From positions 4,238,036 through 4,302,035 of the forward strand of contig CM055267.1 in the NCBI GenBank assembly GCA_029237695.1: a stretch of 64,000 nucleotides of DNA, given 5' to 3'. Numbering within the stretch: the stretch's first letter is position 1; each line of letters begins with the position of its first letter. The notes under the pieces are model-generated. The model did not search any database and was not told where the DNA came from. It saw nothing but the letters and a program-made list of their open reading frames with translations. Below are positions 1 to 12,633 of the stretch, piece by piece. Source of the DNA: Conchocele bisecta. Its lineage: Eukaryota > Mollusca > Bivalvia > Lucinida > Thyasiridae. The translations under genes were made by a program, and so were the position numbers.

Positions 1-198
1 CCTTTTCTCATAGGTATGTACATCAATAACCCCTGATCTATATTTGACCTTCACCTACATTTCCTCTTGAATTACTTACTTAATTCATTTTGGTTAAGGT
101 TTTTAGTCAACCTTCTATATGGAATACTACTGGCCCTACACCCACCATACTTGGACAAGTTCATCTCCTAGTGATGTACATCAACAACCCCTGATCCA
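1..198 (+). repeat. Family I internal tandem repeats (fragment)
   Basis: The stretch carries the same units as the complete family I element at 34434-35461: 'gttaaggtttttagtcaa', 'catacttggacaa' and 'gatgtacatcaa' recur in the same order. It is cut by the window edge on the left and passes into B-type sequence at about 199. No family I ends are visible here, so it is a fragment. Confidence 0.75.
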
Positions 199-284
199 TT
201 TTTTTTTCTTCAAATTCTTTTTCAATTTTTGTCTAGTAGCATAAGGTCGTAAGTGCTATATACAGACTATTATCATATAATAAA

Positions 285-350
285 ACAATTATTGACTAGT
301 GAGCCATAGAATATAATCTGATATTCTTTGGCTCACTAGTCAATAATTGT
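285..350. repeat. 66-nt near-perfect palindrome inside B
   Basis: The arms 'acaattattgactagtgag' and 'ctcactagtcaataattgt' flank a short centre. The same 66-nt palindrome recurs at 14484-14549, 15676-15741 and 54675-54740, always inside B. It would extrude as a long hairpin. It could be a hairpin MITE or part of B. Confidence 0.85.
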
Positions 351-520
351 ATAATATGTTCGGGCCAGTGAAAATTGCTTTCGGGCCCAGGCTCGAGGTC
401 AAGGCGGGACAAGGCGAGGTATCTGATTCCGCGGAATTCTTATTTACTTATCTCCCTTTGTTGTTTCGTGCTCTGATTTTGTATCCAGAGCATAACTCGA
501 ACACCCTTTGGAATATTTTT

Positions 521-1847
521 ATGCCCCACCACGATAGTGGAGGGGGAATTTAGTGTTACCCTTGTCCGTCCGTCCGTCTGCACACACGAATGGGTACTTG
601 TTGTAAGCATACGGGGATCTTATTGGGTAGGGTTAGGATAGTGTTGGGTACTCTTGTTGGGTATTTTTATACAGTAGGAACGTGCGTCCCGTCCTCCCGT
701 CCGTCCGTCCGTTTTTCCGTCCGTCCGTCACAAAACTTTAACACTCGGGTAAATGTCTCATAATTTCTTCATCCTTCGACCGATCTGCTTCATATTTCAT
801 ATACACATTGCTCTGATGGTTCACTACCGCCCTGTGCCAAATCCGTGTTCGTCCTGCCCCCGCCAAGCCCAGGGTCAAGGTCACATACTTGGTGCTTCAA
901 AAACTTTAACGATCAGGTTAATATCTTATAATTTCTGTTTTCTTTCACGGATCAGCTTCATATTTCATATACACATTGCTCTAATGGTCCTCTACCGCCC
1001 TGTGCCAAATCCACGTTCGTCCTGCCCCCGCCAAGCCCAGGGTCAAGGTTACATACTTGGTGCTTCAACAACTTTAACGCTCTGGTAAATATCTTATAAT
1101 TTCTGTTTTCTTTCACGGATCAGTTTCATATTTCATATACGCATTGCTCTAATGGTCCTCTACCGCCCTGTGCCAAATCCATGTTCGTCCTGCCCCCGCC
1201 AAGCCCAGGGTCAAGGTCACATACTTAGTGCTTCAAAAACTTTAACGCTCGGGTAAATATCTTATACTTTCTATTTTCTTTCATGGATCATCTTCATATT
1301 TCATATACGCATTGCTCTAATGGTCCTCTACCGCCCTGTGCCAAATCCACGTTCGTCCTGCCACCCCCGCCAATCCCAGGGTCAAGGTCACATACTTGGT
1401 GCTTCAAAAACTTTAATGCTCAGGTAAATATCTTATAATTTTTCTTTCCTTTCACGGATCAACTTCATATTTCATATACGCGTTGCTCTAATGGTCCTCT
1501 ACCGCCCTGTGCCAAATCCACGTTCGTCCTGCCCCCGCCAAGCACAGGGTTCAGATCACATACTTAGTGCTTCAACAACTTTGACGCTCAGATAAATATC
1601 TTATAATTTCTGTTTTCTTTCACGGATCAGCTTCATATTTCACATGCATTGCTCTAATGGTCCTCTACCGCCCTATGCCAAATCCACGTTCGTCCTGCCC
1701 CAGCCAAGCCCAGGGTCAAGGTCACATACTTGGTGCTTCAAAAACTTTAACGCTCAGGTAAAAGAAAATTTTGACTTGGAATTTGGCCTCATTTATTATC
1801 AAAGCGATATGTGGGACATCCGTGTTCTATGAACACATTTTCTAGTT
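521..1847 (+). mobile_element. Family C Helentron-like element nested in B
   Basis: The 5' hairpin begins ATGCCCCACCACGATAGTGG and closes with GGGGG(C)AT; 'TTTAGTGTTACCCTTGTCC' and a GTCC run follow. About six to seven internal units of roughly 175 bp contain 'cagggtcaaggtcacatac'. At the 3' end come TGTGGGACAT (inverse of the 5' arm), hairpin GTGTTCTATGAACAC and TTTTCTAGTT. Flanks rejoin as B sequence ('ggaatattttt' with 'tattaaacttcacac'). Confidence 0.75.
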
Positions 1848-2216
1848 TATTAAACTTCACACATGCATAGAAGACGACCCAAAGGTGTGTCGCACGTAAG
1901 AATGACAACTCTTGCGTCGTTAATTTCTTAGTTATCTCCCTTTGTTGTTTCGTGCACTGATTTCGTGTCCGGAGCATAACTCGAACACCCTTTGGAATAT
2001 TTTCATGAAACTTCACACATGCATAGACCACGACCCTAAAGGTGTGTCACGCAAGAATGACAACTCTTGCATCACTAATTTTTTAGTTATCTCCCTTTGT
2101 TTTTCCGTCACTGATTTTGTCTCCGGAGCATAACTCGAACACCCTTTTTTCAAACTACTTGTGTATCTGGGGAGGGGGATACACATGCGCTTGTCGACAA
2201 GCGTCCATTTCTAGTT

Positions 2217-2495
2217 TAGATAGGTTTCACTGTAATTTATTTCATTCTTATGTCTGTCCATGATTGAATATGAAAAAGAAATGTTCATGGAGCGCTTCAT
2301 TGTTCATGGTGTCCTTTTTAGAGATGTTCCATGGCTGTAGGAATTTCCTACGCATTCAATGAAATAATGACTGCAGAAAGTAGATGGCATCTGCACTATG
2401 GAGCCATACGTCTTACAATAAAGGCCAACATTTCCTTTACACTTAGTACATATTACAAGAATGTTCATAATGGCATGGTAACATGTAATCAATGG
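2217..2495. other. Unassigned sequence
   Basis: About 280 bp between the B copy and the next terminal-inverted-repeat element. I see no supported gene, RNA or repeat end; short open frames here have no recognisable motif. Confidence 0.4.
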
Positions 2496-2552
2496 TTAAC
2501 TCTTTGCATGCTAGCCGTGAAAATATCCGCCAAACAAATTAGGAGTATTTTT

Positions 2553-4791
2553 AGCTCACCTTAGCGAAGCTCATGTGAGCTATTGTTACCGCAATGTGTC
2601 CGTCGTCGTCGTCCGTCGTCGTCCTTCGTCGTCCTTCGTCCGTGAACATTTTCAAACGTCTTCTCCTCGGTAACCATTGGGCCTATAGTCACCAAACTTC
2701 ATGGTCATGGTCCTTAGATAGGGGGATTACAAATTTGTTAAAATTACATGATTATGTAATCCTAGATGGCCGCCGTCTAAAAATAGCACAAATTCTTCAA
2801 AAATCTTCTTCTCAGGAACCGCCAATCGAATTTCGACAAAACTTGGTAGGAGTGATCGATGTACAATGCTCTTTCAAAGTTGTTAAAATGATGACCCCGG
2901 GGTAAAAAATGGGCGTGGCCCGTGGGGTCAAATTGGGGTCAAATTTTATTTTTGACCGAATATGGACCTGTCATATACCAAATTGAAGGTATCAATGAGG
3001 CGATCACTCTGGTGCATTTTTTTGTCGAAATCGGATGGTTATGTCATCCAAGATGGCCGCCAAAAGGTCAAAAGGTCGTTCTTTTATTAGAGATTTCAAA
3101 ATTCTTCTTCACATGAACCGCTTGGCCCATGGTAGCCAAACTTAAAAGTTATAGTCCATGGGTGAAGCCTTTTCAGATTTGTTAAAATGGAGGTCATCAC
3201 TAATCCAAGATGGCCGCCGTCTAAAAATAGCATAAATTCTTAAAAAATCTTCTTCTCATGAACCGCTAGCCGCATTTCGACGAAACTTGGTAAGAATGAT
3301 CGATGTACAATGCTCTTTCAAAGTTGTTAAAATGGTGACCCCGTGGTCAAAAATGGGCGTGGCCCGTGGGGTCATTTTGGGTTCAAATTTTATTTTTGAC
3401 CGAATATGGTCATGTTATATATCAAATCGAAGATATCAATGAGGTGATCACTCTGGTACATTTTTTGTTGAAATCGGATTATGTCATCCAAGATGGCCGC
3501 CGAAATGTCAAAAGGTTGTTCTTTTATTAGAGATTTCAAAATTCTTCTTCACATGAACCGTTTGGCCCATGGTTGCCAAACTTAAAAGTTATGGTCCATG
3601 GGTGAAGCCTTTTCAGATTTGTTAAAATGGAGGTTATCGCTAATCCAAGATGGCCGCCATCTAAAAATATCATAAATTGTTAAAAAATCTTCTTCTCATG
3701 AACCGCTGGCCGGATTTTGACGAAACTTGGTAGAAATGATTGATGTACAATGCTCTTTCAAAGTTGTTAAAATGGTGACCCCGGGGTCAAAAATGGGCGT
3801 GGCCCGTGGAGTCGAATCTTATTTTTGACCGAATATGGTCATGTTATATATCAAATCGAAGGTATCGATGAGGCGATGACTCTGGTACATTTTTTGTCGA
3901 AATCGGATTGTTATGTCATCCAAGATGGCCGCCGAAATGTCAAAAGGTCGTTCTTTTATGAGAGATTTCAAAATTCTTCTTCACATGAACCGCTTGGCCC
4001 ATGGTAGCCAAACTTAAAAGTTATGGTCCATGGGTGAAGCCTTTACAGATTTGTTAAAATGGAGGTCATCGCTAATCCGAGATGGCCGCTGTCTAAAAAT
4101 AGCATAAATTCTTAAAAAATCTTCTTCTCATGAACCGCTAGCCGGATTTCGACGAAACTTGGTAGGAATGATCGATGTACAATGCTGTTTCAAATTTGTT
4201 AAATGATGACCCCGGGGTCAAAAATGGGCGTGGCCCGTGGGGTCAAATTTTATTTTTGACCGAATATGGTCATGTCTATATCAAATTGAAGGTATCAAAG
4301 AGGCAATCGCTCTGGTACATTTTTTGTCGAAATTGTATGGTCATGTCATCCGAAACTTGGTAGGAATGATCGATGTACATGCTCTTTCAAAATTTGAAAA
4401 TGGTGACACCGGGGTCAAAATTTTTATTTTTGACCGAATATGCTCATGTCATATATCAAGTTGAAGGTATCGATGAGGCGATTCCTCTGGTGCAATATTT
4501 GTCGGAATTAGATGATTATGTCATCCATGATGGCCACCAAAAGGTCCATTTATGCAAGAATTTGAACGTCTTTTTCTCAGGAACCACATGGCCGATGCTG
4601 GACAAACTTAAGTTAAGATCCTTGGGTGAAGCATTTTCAAATTTGGTAAAATGAGAGTCATCGCTTAATCCAATATGACCGCCATCTAAAAATAGCACAA
4701 TTTTTTTAAAACACATGAACTCAATGTCACATTCTCCTCTGGTGTTCATGGAGTCAGGTGAGCGAATTAGGGCCATCATGGCCCTCTTGTT
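2553..4791 (+). mobile_element. Family A Helentron-like element, copy 1
   Basis: The 5' hairpin starts AGCTCACCT and ends GTGAGCT, followed by 'attgttaccgcaatgtgtcc' and a GTC-rich run. Internal units (paired half-units, about 440 bp together) contain 'tccaagatggccgcc', 'gaccccggggtc' and 'cgaaacttggtag'. At the 3' end are TCAGGTGAGC (inverse of the 5' arm), the hairpin GGGCCATCATGGCCC (4770-4784) and TCTTGTT. No coding capacity is seen; the short open frames in it are by-products of the tandem units. Confidence 0.8.
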
Positions 4792-4805
4792 TATTTCTCT
4801 CTGTA

Positions 4806-4876
4806 AATATGTCTTTGAATTTCATTAGAATTGAGTCCTCAGGTCTCAATTCTAATGAAATTCCAAGACATATTCA
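4806..4876. repeat. Palindrome of about 70 nt
   Basis: Arms 'gaatttcattagaattgag' and 'ctcaattctaatgaaattc' surround a 9-nt loop, with further pairing of 'aatatgtctt' and 'aagacatatt' outside. It is probably the hairpin core of the surrounding TIR element. Confidence 0.8.
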
Positions 4877-4975
4877 TGATATTTCCAAGGAAAAATAAAA
4901 GATTATATAATGATTTTTGTTCGTTATTTTTTAACTATTTATAGCCCACAAGTTTCCCAGCATGCAAAGAGTTAA

Positions 4976-5404
4976 ATAACATTCTCTATGAAAAACATGA
5001 TTTTCGATTACAATTTCATTCACTTTCAAGATACATGTGTATTGTCTTTCAGCAAACAATTTATTGTGTCTCCTAGAAACTGAATAGCAATGAGTTAGAG
5101 TATGTCACACTATGATTATAAGAGACTTATTGAGTTTGTGACCAGATCAACATGTACTTCTGTGCAGTATGATCAGGGCCTACATTGTTTGCTGTTGATC
5201 CCCGATGCTCTACTGCAGTTGAGCAAAACGAATACATATACATTGTATGTTCTTGTGTATAAAGGAAGAATTTTCTCCAAATACTGGAGGATGAGACGAT
5301 ATAAGTAGTGATTGTGATGCTGAGGGCAGAGGCTACACAATTTAATAACAAAATAAAAATATTTTTCTTAATTATGCGCAAAAGTATATGTTGTTACCAC
5401 CAAA
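4976..5404. other. Unassigned sequence
   Basis: AT-rich sequence between two repeat blocks. No supported gene or element end was seen. Confidence 0.4.
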
Positions 5405-6315
5405 GGCTCAAGTGAGCTATTGTTAACGCTTTTCGTCCATCGTCCGTCAACACTTTCCCGTCAACACTTTCCCGAGCTCTTCTTCTGAACCGCTGGGACG
5501 ATATTGACCAAACTTCATGGAGAACTGTTTCAGATTTGTTAAAATGGACATCATCACATATTCAAGATGGCCGCCGTAGAATAGTAGGTCAAATTCTTAA
5601 AAATTCTTACGAACCGACAGACTGATTTCGAAGAAACTTGTTGGAATGATCGATAATCAACTCTCTTTCAGATTTGTTAAAATGATGACCCCGGGATCCA
5701 AAATGGACAGAGCCCGGGGGGTCAAGTACATGTAGGGATTAATTTTCAAATTTTACTAAATATGATCGTGTTTCATATCAAATCGAAGGCATCGAGGAGA
5801 CGATCACTCTGGAGCATTTTTTGTAGAAATCGGATGATTACATCATCCAAGATGGCCGCTGAAAGGTCATCCTTTTAATATAGATTTCAAGTCTTCTTAT
5901 CGTGAACTGCTTGGCCGATGTTGGTCAAACTTTACAGTTATGGTGCGTAGGTGAAGCATTTTCTTATTTGTCAAAATGAAGATTGTCGCATAATCAAAGC
6001 TGGCCGTCGTAGAAAATTAGGCCAAATTCTTAAAAAAAACTTCTTCTCACGAACCGCCAGAATGATTTTGCTGAAAGCTGGCAGGAATGGTCGATAGTCA
6101 ATGCTCTTTCACATTTGGTAAAATCATGACCCCGGGATTTAAAATGGGCGGGCCCAGGGTTTCAGGTAGGGGTATAATTTCACATTTGACCAAATTTGGT
6201 CATGTTATATATCAAATCGAAGGTATCGAGGAGACAATCACTCTGGAGCATTCTGATTCTGAGGTACTCTTGATTACATCATCCATGATGGTCGCCGAAA
6301 GGTCATCCTTTTATT

Positions 6316-8690
6316 AGCTCACCTGAGCGAAGCTCATGTGAACTATTCTTACCGCAATGTGTCCGTCCGTCCGTAAACGTCTTCTCCTCGGTAACCATTC
6401 GGCCTATAATCACCAAACTTCATGGTCATTGTCCTTAGGTAGGGGGATTACAAAATTGTTAAAATGACGTCATGACGTAATCCAAGATGGTCGCCATCTA
6501 AAAATAGCACAAATTATTCAAAAATCTTCTTCTCAAAAACCGCCAACCGGATTTCGACAAAACTTGGTAGGAATGATCAATGTACAATGCTCTTTCTAAG
6601 TTGTTAAAATGGTGAACGCGGGGTCAAAAATGGGCGTGGCCCGTGAGGTCCATTTGGTTAACCGAATATGGTCATGTCATATATCAAATCGAAGGTATCA
6701 ACGAGGCGATCACTCTGGTGCATTTTTATGCCACCGGGTTTCGAAGAAACGGGTGGCATATAGTGTTTGGACCGTCCGTCCGTCCGTCTGTCTGTCCGTC
6801 TGTTCGTCCGGGCCAACATCGGGGGTTTAGGAGCTTAGGGGCGTGGTTAGGAACAAAAGATTCCTTTGTATTATTCAGTTAGCTCGTAATTGTATTGAAA
6901 TTTAGGAGCTATTCCTTTGATCTTTTAAACAACAAATAGCTCATAACTCCCAAATGTTTGAACGTCCGTCCGTCTGTCCGTCCGTCACACTTTTCGGTTA
7001 ACCAATTTGTCACAGTTTCTCAAATATGCTGCAGGTGGCAACCGCGTTCGACAGACGCATTTCTTGTTTGGTTATGTCATCCGAGATGGCCGCCGAAAGG
7101 TCAAAAGGTCGTTCTTTTATTAGAGATTTCAAAATTCTTCTTCACATGAACCGCTTGGCCCATGGTAGCCAAACTTCTCCAAACTTTTCCTCGGTAACCA
7201 TTGGGCCTATAGTCACCAAACTTCATGGTCATGGTCCTTAGGTAGGGGGATTACAAAATTGTTAAAATGACGTTATTACGTAATCCAAGATGGTCGCCGT
7301 CTAAAAATAGCACAAATTCTTCAAAAATCTTCTTCTCAAGAACCGCCAACCGGATTTCGACAAAACTTGGTAGGAATGATTGATCTACAATGCTCTTTCA
7401 AAGTTGTTAAAATGGTGACCCCGGGGTCAAAAATGGGCGTGGTCCGTGGGGTCAAATTGGGGTAAAATTTTATTTTTGACCGAATATGGTCATGTCATAT
7501 ATCAAATTGAAGGTATCAACGATGCGATCACTCTGGTGCATTTTTTGTTGAAATCGGATGGTTATGTCATCCAAGATGGCCGCCGAAAAGTCAAAAGGTT
7601 CTTTTATAAGAGATTTCAAAATTCTTCTTCATTTGAACCGCTTGGCCCATGGTAGCCAAACTTAAGTTATGGTCCATGGGTGAAGCCTTTTCAGATTTGT
7701 TAAAATGGAGGTCATCACTAATCCAAGATGGCTGCCGTCTAAAAATAGCACAAATTCTTCAAAAATCTTCTTCTCAAGAACCGCCAACCGGATTTCGACA
7801 AAACTTGGTAGAAATGATTGATGTACAATGCTCTTTCAAAGTTGTTAAAATGGTGACCCCGGGGTCAAAATTGGGCATGGCCTGTGGGGTCAAATTTTAT
7901 TTTTGACCGAATATGGTCATGTCATATATCAAATTGAAGGTATCAACGATTGTTGAAATCGGATGGTTATGTCATCCAAGATGGCCGCCGAAAGGTCAAA
8001 AAGTTCTTTTATTAGAGATTTCAAAATTCTTCTTCACATGAACCGCTTGGCCCATGGTAGCCAAACTTAAAAGTTATGGTCCATGGGTGAAGCCTTTTCA
8101 GATTTGTTAAAATGGAGGTCATCGCTAATCCATGATGGCCGCCATCTAAAAATAGCATAAATTCTTAAAAAATCTTCTTCTCGTGAACCGCTGGCCGGAT
8201 TCCGACGAAACTTGGTAGGAATGATCGATGTACAATGCTCTTTCAACTTTTTTAAAATGGTGACCCCGGGGTAAAAAATTGGCGTGGCCCGTGGGGTCAA
8301 ATTAGGGTCAAATTTTATTTTTGACCGAATATGCTCATGTCATATATCAAATTGAAGGTATCGATGAGGCGATTGCTCTGGTGCAATATTTGTCGGAATC
8401 GGATGATTATGTCATGCATGATGGCAGCCAAAATGTCCATTTATTCAAGATTTTGAACGTCTTTTTCTCAGGAACCACATGGCCGATGCTGGCCAAACTT
8501 CATAGTAAGTTAAGATCCTTTGGTGACGCATTTTCAGATTTGGTAAAATGAGAGTCATCGCATAATCAAAGATGACCGCCATCTAAAAATAGCACAATTT
8601 TTTTAAAACTCATATGACCTCAATGTCACATTCTCCTCTGGTGTTCATGGAGTCAGGTGAGCGAATTAGGGCCATCATGGCCCTCTTGTT
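6316..8690 (+). mobile_element. Family A element, copy 2 (nested in A')
   Basis: It has the full A 5' hairpin (AGCTCACCTGAGCGAAGC, then a CATGTGA arm with one change), a GTCC run, internal units, TCAGGTGAGC, hairpin GGGCCATCATGGCCC and TCTTGTT. It lies between A' sequences, and family J (6728-7068) interrupts one of its units. Confidence 0.75.
6728..7068 (+). mobile_element. Family J Helentron-like element nested in A
   Basis: This is the shortest complete example, 341 bp. The 5' hairpin pairs ATGCCACC with GGTGGCAT, followed by 'atagtgtttggaccgtccg' and a GTCC run. It has almost no internal tandem array. The 3' end has AGGTGGCA (inverse arm), hairpin GCGTTCGACAGACGC, then ATTTCTTGTT. It lies between family A unit sequence ('ctctggtgcattttt' left, 'ggttatgtcatccgag' right); about a dozen host bases seem to be missing at the junction. 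Confidence 0.7.
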
Positions 8691-9578
8691 GTTAAAATTA
8701 TGGTTATCGCCAAATCCAAGATGGCCGCCGTTGAAAAGTAGGTCAAATTCTCAAAAAATCTTCTTCTCACGAACCGTCGAAATCAGATGATTACATCATC
8801 CAAGATGTCCGCCGAAAGGTCAGAAGGTCGTTCTTTTATATGAGATTTAAAACGTCTTCTTCATACAAACCGCTTGGCCATTGGTAGCAAACTTCGCAGT
8901 TATGGTCCATTGGTAAAGCCATTTCAGTTTTGTTAAAATGGCGGTCATCGTTAATCCAAGATGGCGGCCGTCTAAAAATAGCACAACATTTTAAAAAATC
9001 TTCTTCTCACGAACCACCAGACCGATTTCTACGAAACTTGGCAGAAATGATAGATGTACAATGCTTTTTCAAATTTGTTAAAATGGTGACCCTTGGGTCA
9101 AAAATGGGGTCAAATACGGGTCAAAATTTCATTTTTGACGGAATATGGTCTTATAATATTTCAAATCAAAGGTATTGATGAGGCGATCGCTGTGGTGCTG
9201 TTTTCATCGAATCGGATGATTACATCATCCAAGATGGCCGCCGAAAGGTCAAAAGGTTGTTCTTTTATTAGAGATTTCAAATGTCTTCTTCATACAAACC
9301 GCTTGGCCATTGGTGGCCAAAATTCGCAGTTATGGTTCATTGGTAAAGCCTTTTCAGTTTTGTTAAAATGGCGGTCGTCGTTAATCCAAGATGGCCACCG
9401 TCTAAAAATAGCATAAATTCTTAAAAAATCTTCTCACGAACCACCAGGCCGATGTCGACGAAACTTGACAGGAATGATCGATGTACAATGCTTTTTGAAA
9501 GCTGTTAAAATGGTGACCTTTGGGTCAAAAATGGGCATGGCCCGGGGGGTCAAATAGGGGTGAACTTTTTTACGGAAT

Positions 9579-10139
9579 ATGGTTATTGCCTCAAAAGTTA
9601 ACAAAGCCAATAGCATGCTCTCATTAATTGTGCGTTCCTTCTATTACATTGAAAAGGACTCATTCCTCATGCTCTATAAAGCTATGGTAAGACCACATAT
9701 TGAATATGGAAATACTATTTGGTACCCATTCTTGAGGAAGGACATAATTAGTGTGGAAAAAGTTCAGAAACGAGCAACCAAGATTGTACCTCAGCTGAAG
9801 GACCTTGAATATATAGACAGACTGAAAGAACTTAAACTACCAACATTAGCACATAGGAGAAGAAGAGGGGATATGATCCAGACTTTTAAGATTATTCGCG
9901 GTATAGAAGACATTCCATCTGACAGATTCTTTACAATATGCCATTCGTGGACTCGTGGACATGATTATAAACTGGCCAAACCACATTGTATAACATCATT
10001 TCGCCTACAACAGTTTTCACAGAGGATAATAAACGATTGGAACTCACTTCCGAAGTATGTCGTAAACTCAAATGACGTGAATGATTTCAAATCGAAACTC
10101 GACCAGTACTGGAACCACGATACTATATACCAATTTTAA
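9579..10139 (+). pseudogene. LINE reverse transcriptase, C-terminal fragment (5'-truncated)
   Basis: The 186-residue open frame ends in a natural stop and resembles the region after the catalytic core of CR1/L2/jockey-type non-LTR retrotransposon reverse transcriptases. The recognisable stretch is 'LYKAMVRPHIEYGNTIW', then 'IEYGNTIWYPFLRKD', 'VEKVQKRATKIVPQLKDL', 'RLKELKLPTLAHRRRRGDM' and 'TFKIIRG', a typical order for these elements. The endonuclease and the catalytic FADD-type motif are missing, so it cannot act alone; its first codons come from the surrounding A' repeat ('MVIASKV'). Such 5' truncation is the usual result of incomplete target-primed reverse transcription. About 200 bp of probable 3' UTR follows. 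The exact clade is uncertain. Confidence 0.8.
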
Positions 10140-10670
10140 CCACGTTATATATGTTAATATACATACATATATACTACTAAATGTGACTACAAACCTGTAC
10201 CCTAAATATACTAATCAAACCATGCAAGAATACAAGATACACAGTATCCGAAAAATTACTGAAGAAAATGGGCTAAGAAAGGAGATTCCTCCTTACTTCA
10301 GAGCCCAGAAACCACCATAGGGTTAGGGTTAGCTATCATAGAGGTATATAATACATAAGATCTAAAGATTGCAATAAAAAGTAGGCTGGAAGCATCCTGT
10401 TGTGGTCTCCAAACCTCTGAAAGTTGTGTAAGATATATCTGTACATATCGCGAGACAACTCCTACCCTGGTGACTTCTCAAGTTTGTCGCATTGACATTT
10501 TGTGCCTGTCATGGGGTTATTTTGATGTATATGTAGTGACAACTTTACATACCAGTATTTGCTTGATTTTTGTGACATTGCACAGGTGAACGATATAGGG
10601 CCATCTTGTTATAGATGTCAAACATCTTCTTAGTGTGAACCGCTTGGCCGATATTGGGATATTGAATGCT

Positions 10671-11174
10671 CAAAGTAGCACGGATATCAGCAATTTGTAT
10701 TTTTAGCAAAATTGAGGCAAGCTTGTAGTAGATAATGCCTACTGTAAGCGGTGAATGTATGTCTTTATTTGTATTGTATGACTCGATGATGGATTTAATG
10801 TACTAAATGCAATTTTGCAGCAGGAAGGGTTTAGTACGATTTTAAAGCAGTTTTATATCGTTCCGTACAAATGTTTATTTCGATTTCGACCCAGTAAAGT
10901 CAAAATTACCATGGCAACGTTCGGCTTGTAGTTCTGATGTCAATATAAAATTCATATGCCAAATTTAATAACTAATATGTATTTGAAAATTGTTTGAGAT
11001 TGAAATGGTATATATGGAGATATTATGAGCTATAAAAAGTTTCCCAAGTTTTTTTTTGGGACCACCCTGTATAGTGTTGAAAGGGTTAAATATTGCAGTT
11101 ACTGTAGTCCCCCTGTTGCCCCTGCCCCTACTGGTTTACCAATTCTCCAAGTGTATGATACTGTGGCATGTTAA
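10671..11174. other. Unassigned sequence
   Basis: About 500 bp of AT-rich sequence after the A' fragment. No convincing exon, RNA gene or element end was found. Confidence 0.4.
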
Positions 11175-11362
11175 TTAACCCTTAGAGCACGGGAAACAAA
11201 AAGTATCTTCTGCTATTGTTTATTATTTTGTCTTTATTCTCAATAAAAACATGGTTGGGTAGCACTGCAGAATAATTTTCATTGGAAATGATTCTAAAGT
11301 GTTATTATGCTTTTCTTGATAAAAGTGGAAATTAATAAATAACAACAGACGACAAGGGTTAA
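11175..11362. mobile_element. MITE of the TTAACCCTTA family, copy 1
   Basis: Ends are TTAACCCTTA and the inverse GGGTTAA, with an internal palindrome around 'ttcattggaaatgattc'. It belongs with copies at 11359-11571, 51975-52222 and related fragments near 12506-12633, 35726, 47229-47418 and 63700-63800. No coding capacity. Confidence 0.6.
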
Positions 11363-11571
11363 CCCTAACACCGTTATCTTAATATTTTGTCGTCTGCTGT
11401 TTATTTTCCATTTTTTTCATCAAAAACATGCTTTGACATCACTTTAGAATAATTTACAACATGCTTTGACAGCACTTCAGTATTATGTCAAACCATATTT
11501 TTATTGAGAAATAAGGCAAGATATAAAAGCAACAGCAGATGACAATTGTTGGGTGTAGCGGCCTAAGGGTT
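11359..11571. mobile_element. MITE of the TTAACCCTTA family, copy 2
   Basis: It shares 'gtcgtctgctgtttatttt' and 'acatgctttgacagcactt' with the copy at 51975. Its right arm (11507-11571) is repeated inverted at about 11671-11737, so a further partial copy lies head to head with it across a loop of about 100 bp. Confidence 0.6.
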
Positions 11572-11808
11572 CACGTCTGAGGCTGACACGTAATGCCTCC
11601 GCACTGAAGAGCCACTTATGATGTTTCCTGTTGTACAATGTAAGGTGGGTTATGGACAGTCGGCCATTATACTTAACACTTAGACCGCTGCACACAACAA
11701 TTGTCATCTGCTGTTGCTTTTATATCTTGCCTTATTTCGTTATTGAGACGCGTTTTTAGTGCAGTTTACCCTCAAAATCTTTTAGATGTATGTTAATGTA
11801 TTGGTAAC

Positions 11809-11988
11809 TGCATATGAACATAGCCTGATACCACCGCGCGTCACTATCAGTAAAATAAATATTAATAAATGATTATATCTGTATAGCGGGCACTCGTAAT
11901 TTTTAGAAGTGGTGGATTAGTGACACAATTATACATTTATTTAATTCCTATAAGGAACATGTTGTGCCTACTGAGTGGGCATGTACCT
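11809..11988. mobile_element. TTAA-flanked MITE, truncated copy (right half)
   Basis: It shares 'accaccgcgcgtcactatca' and the right end CATGTACCT followed by TTAA with the complete copies at 26454-28318 and 34023-35548. It contains 'gattatatctgtatagcggg', the uninterrupted version of the site where the Tigger-like element inserted at 26846. Confidence 0.75.
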
Positions 11989-11992
11989 TTAA

Positions 11993-12633
11993 CCCTTTCT
12001 GTGCTGAATTATTTTTTGCCAACTGCTGTTTATTCATTTTTTACTTTCCCGCGTTATAATGGCTAAGCAGACATGAACCACAATCCCACAATCCACACGA
12101 CCAAACAATACCATCATGGGCAAAATCTGCTCAACTGCTTCGAATTGCCAAAAAAATCAAACATTAGTTTTACTAGTAAAAGGGGATTCAAACTGATTGT
12201 GCTACAAGATGTATATATTGTGCTATATATTGCTCATTTTAATAGTGTGTTTAAGTGTGTCTCGAACCACGGGGGTCATAATGATGTAAATTGTTTGTGA
12301 ACTTTGTGGTACACTTCTCCCTTGCCTTAATTAGGTTGCCAGCCTGGTCACTTGTGGGCAGACAGTGTGTACATGCTGTGTGTGTCTACGTTGTATTACT
12401 GGTGAATAAATAAAACACAATAGGCCATCAGCATCATTTTGCTCAACACATACAATATTATATAAACCACGCACACCTGATGTATATTACATGATACATG
12501 TACCACTTAACCCTTACACCTCTATCTTAATTTTGTTGTTGTCTGCTGTTTATTTTCTATTTTCCATTTTTATCATCAAAAACATGCTTTGACAGCACTT
12601 TACAATAATTTACAACATGCTTTGACAGCACTT
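11993..12633. other. Mostly unassigned, with a MITE fragment at its end
   Basis: A fragment of the TTAACCCTTA MITE lies at about 12506-12633 ('acatgctttgacagcactt' twice). The rest holds nothing I can identify. Confidence 0.4.

Larger units (their letters stand above)
199..2216 (+). mobile_element. Family B Helentron-like element, 5'-truncated, carrying a family C element
   Basis: The right end is typical of B: a GGGGGATACA arm (inverse of the B 5' arm TGTATCCCCC), then the perfect hairpin CGCTTGTCGACAAGCG, then TTTCTAGTT. The 5' hairpin seen in the copies at 13261 and 53186 is missing. Internal units carry 'ggagcataactcgaaca' and 'acaactcttgc'. C sits at 521-1847, at the same target as in the other two B copies. 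Confidence 0.7.
2496..4975. mobile_element. Terminal-inverted-repeat element (MITE) hosting family A
   Basis: Left end TTAACTCTTTGCATGCT and right end AGCATGCAAAGAGTTAA are perfect inverted repeats of 17 bp. Between them sit family A (2553-4791) and a palindrome at about 4806-4876. Removing A leaves a MITE of a few hundred bp. No transposase is visible; the superfamily is unknown. Confidence 0.6.
5405..10670 (+). mobile_element. Diverged family A-type composite (A') with nested A, J and a LINE fragment
   Basis: It starts with a decayed 5' end ('ggctcaagtgagctattgtt', then 'cgtccatcgtccgtc') and carries A-like units ('ccaagatggccgccg', 'gatgaccccgggatc') that differ from copies A1-A7. An A-type 3' end (CAGGTGAACGATATAGGGCC, then ATCTTGTT) lies at about 10582-10610, with one more A-like unit fragment after it. 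A young A copy interrupts it at 6316-8690 and a LINE tail near 9585-10340. Boundaries are approximate. Confidence 0.5.

Noticed and set aside
10319..10331. Telomere-like 'gggttagggtta'
   Set aside because: Only two units, at the end of a LINE fragment; no array.
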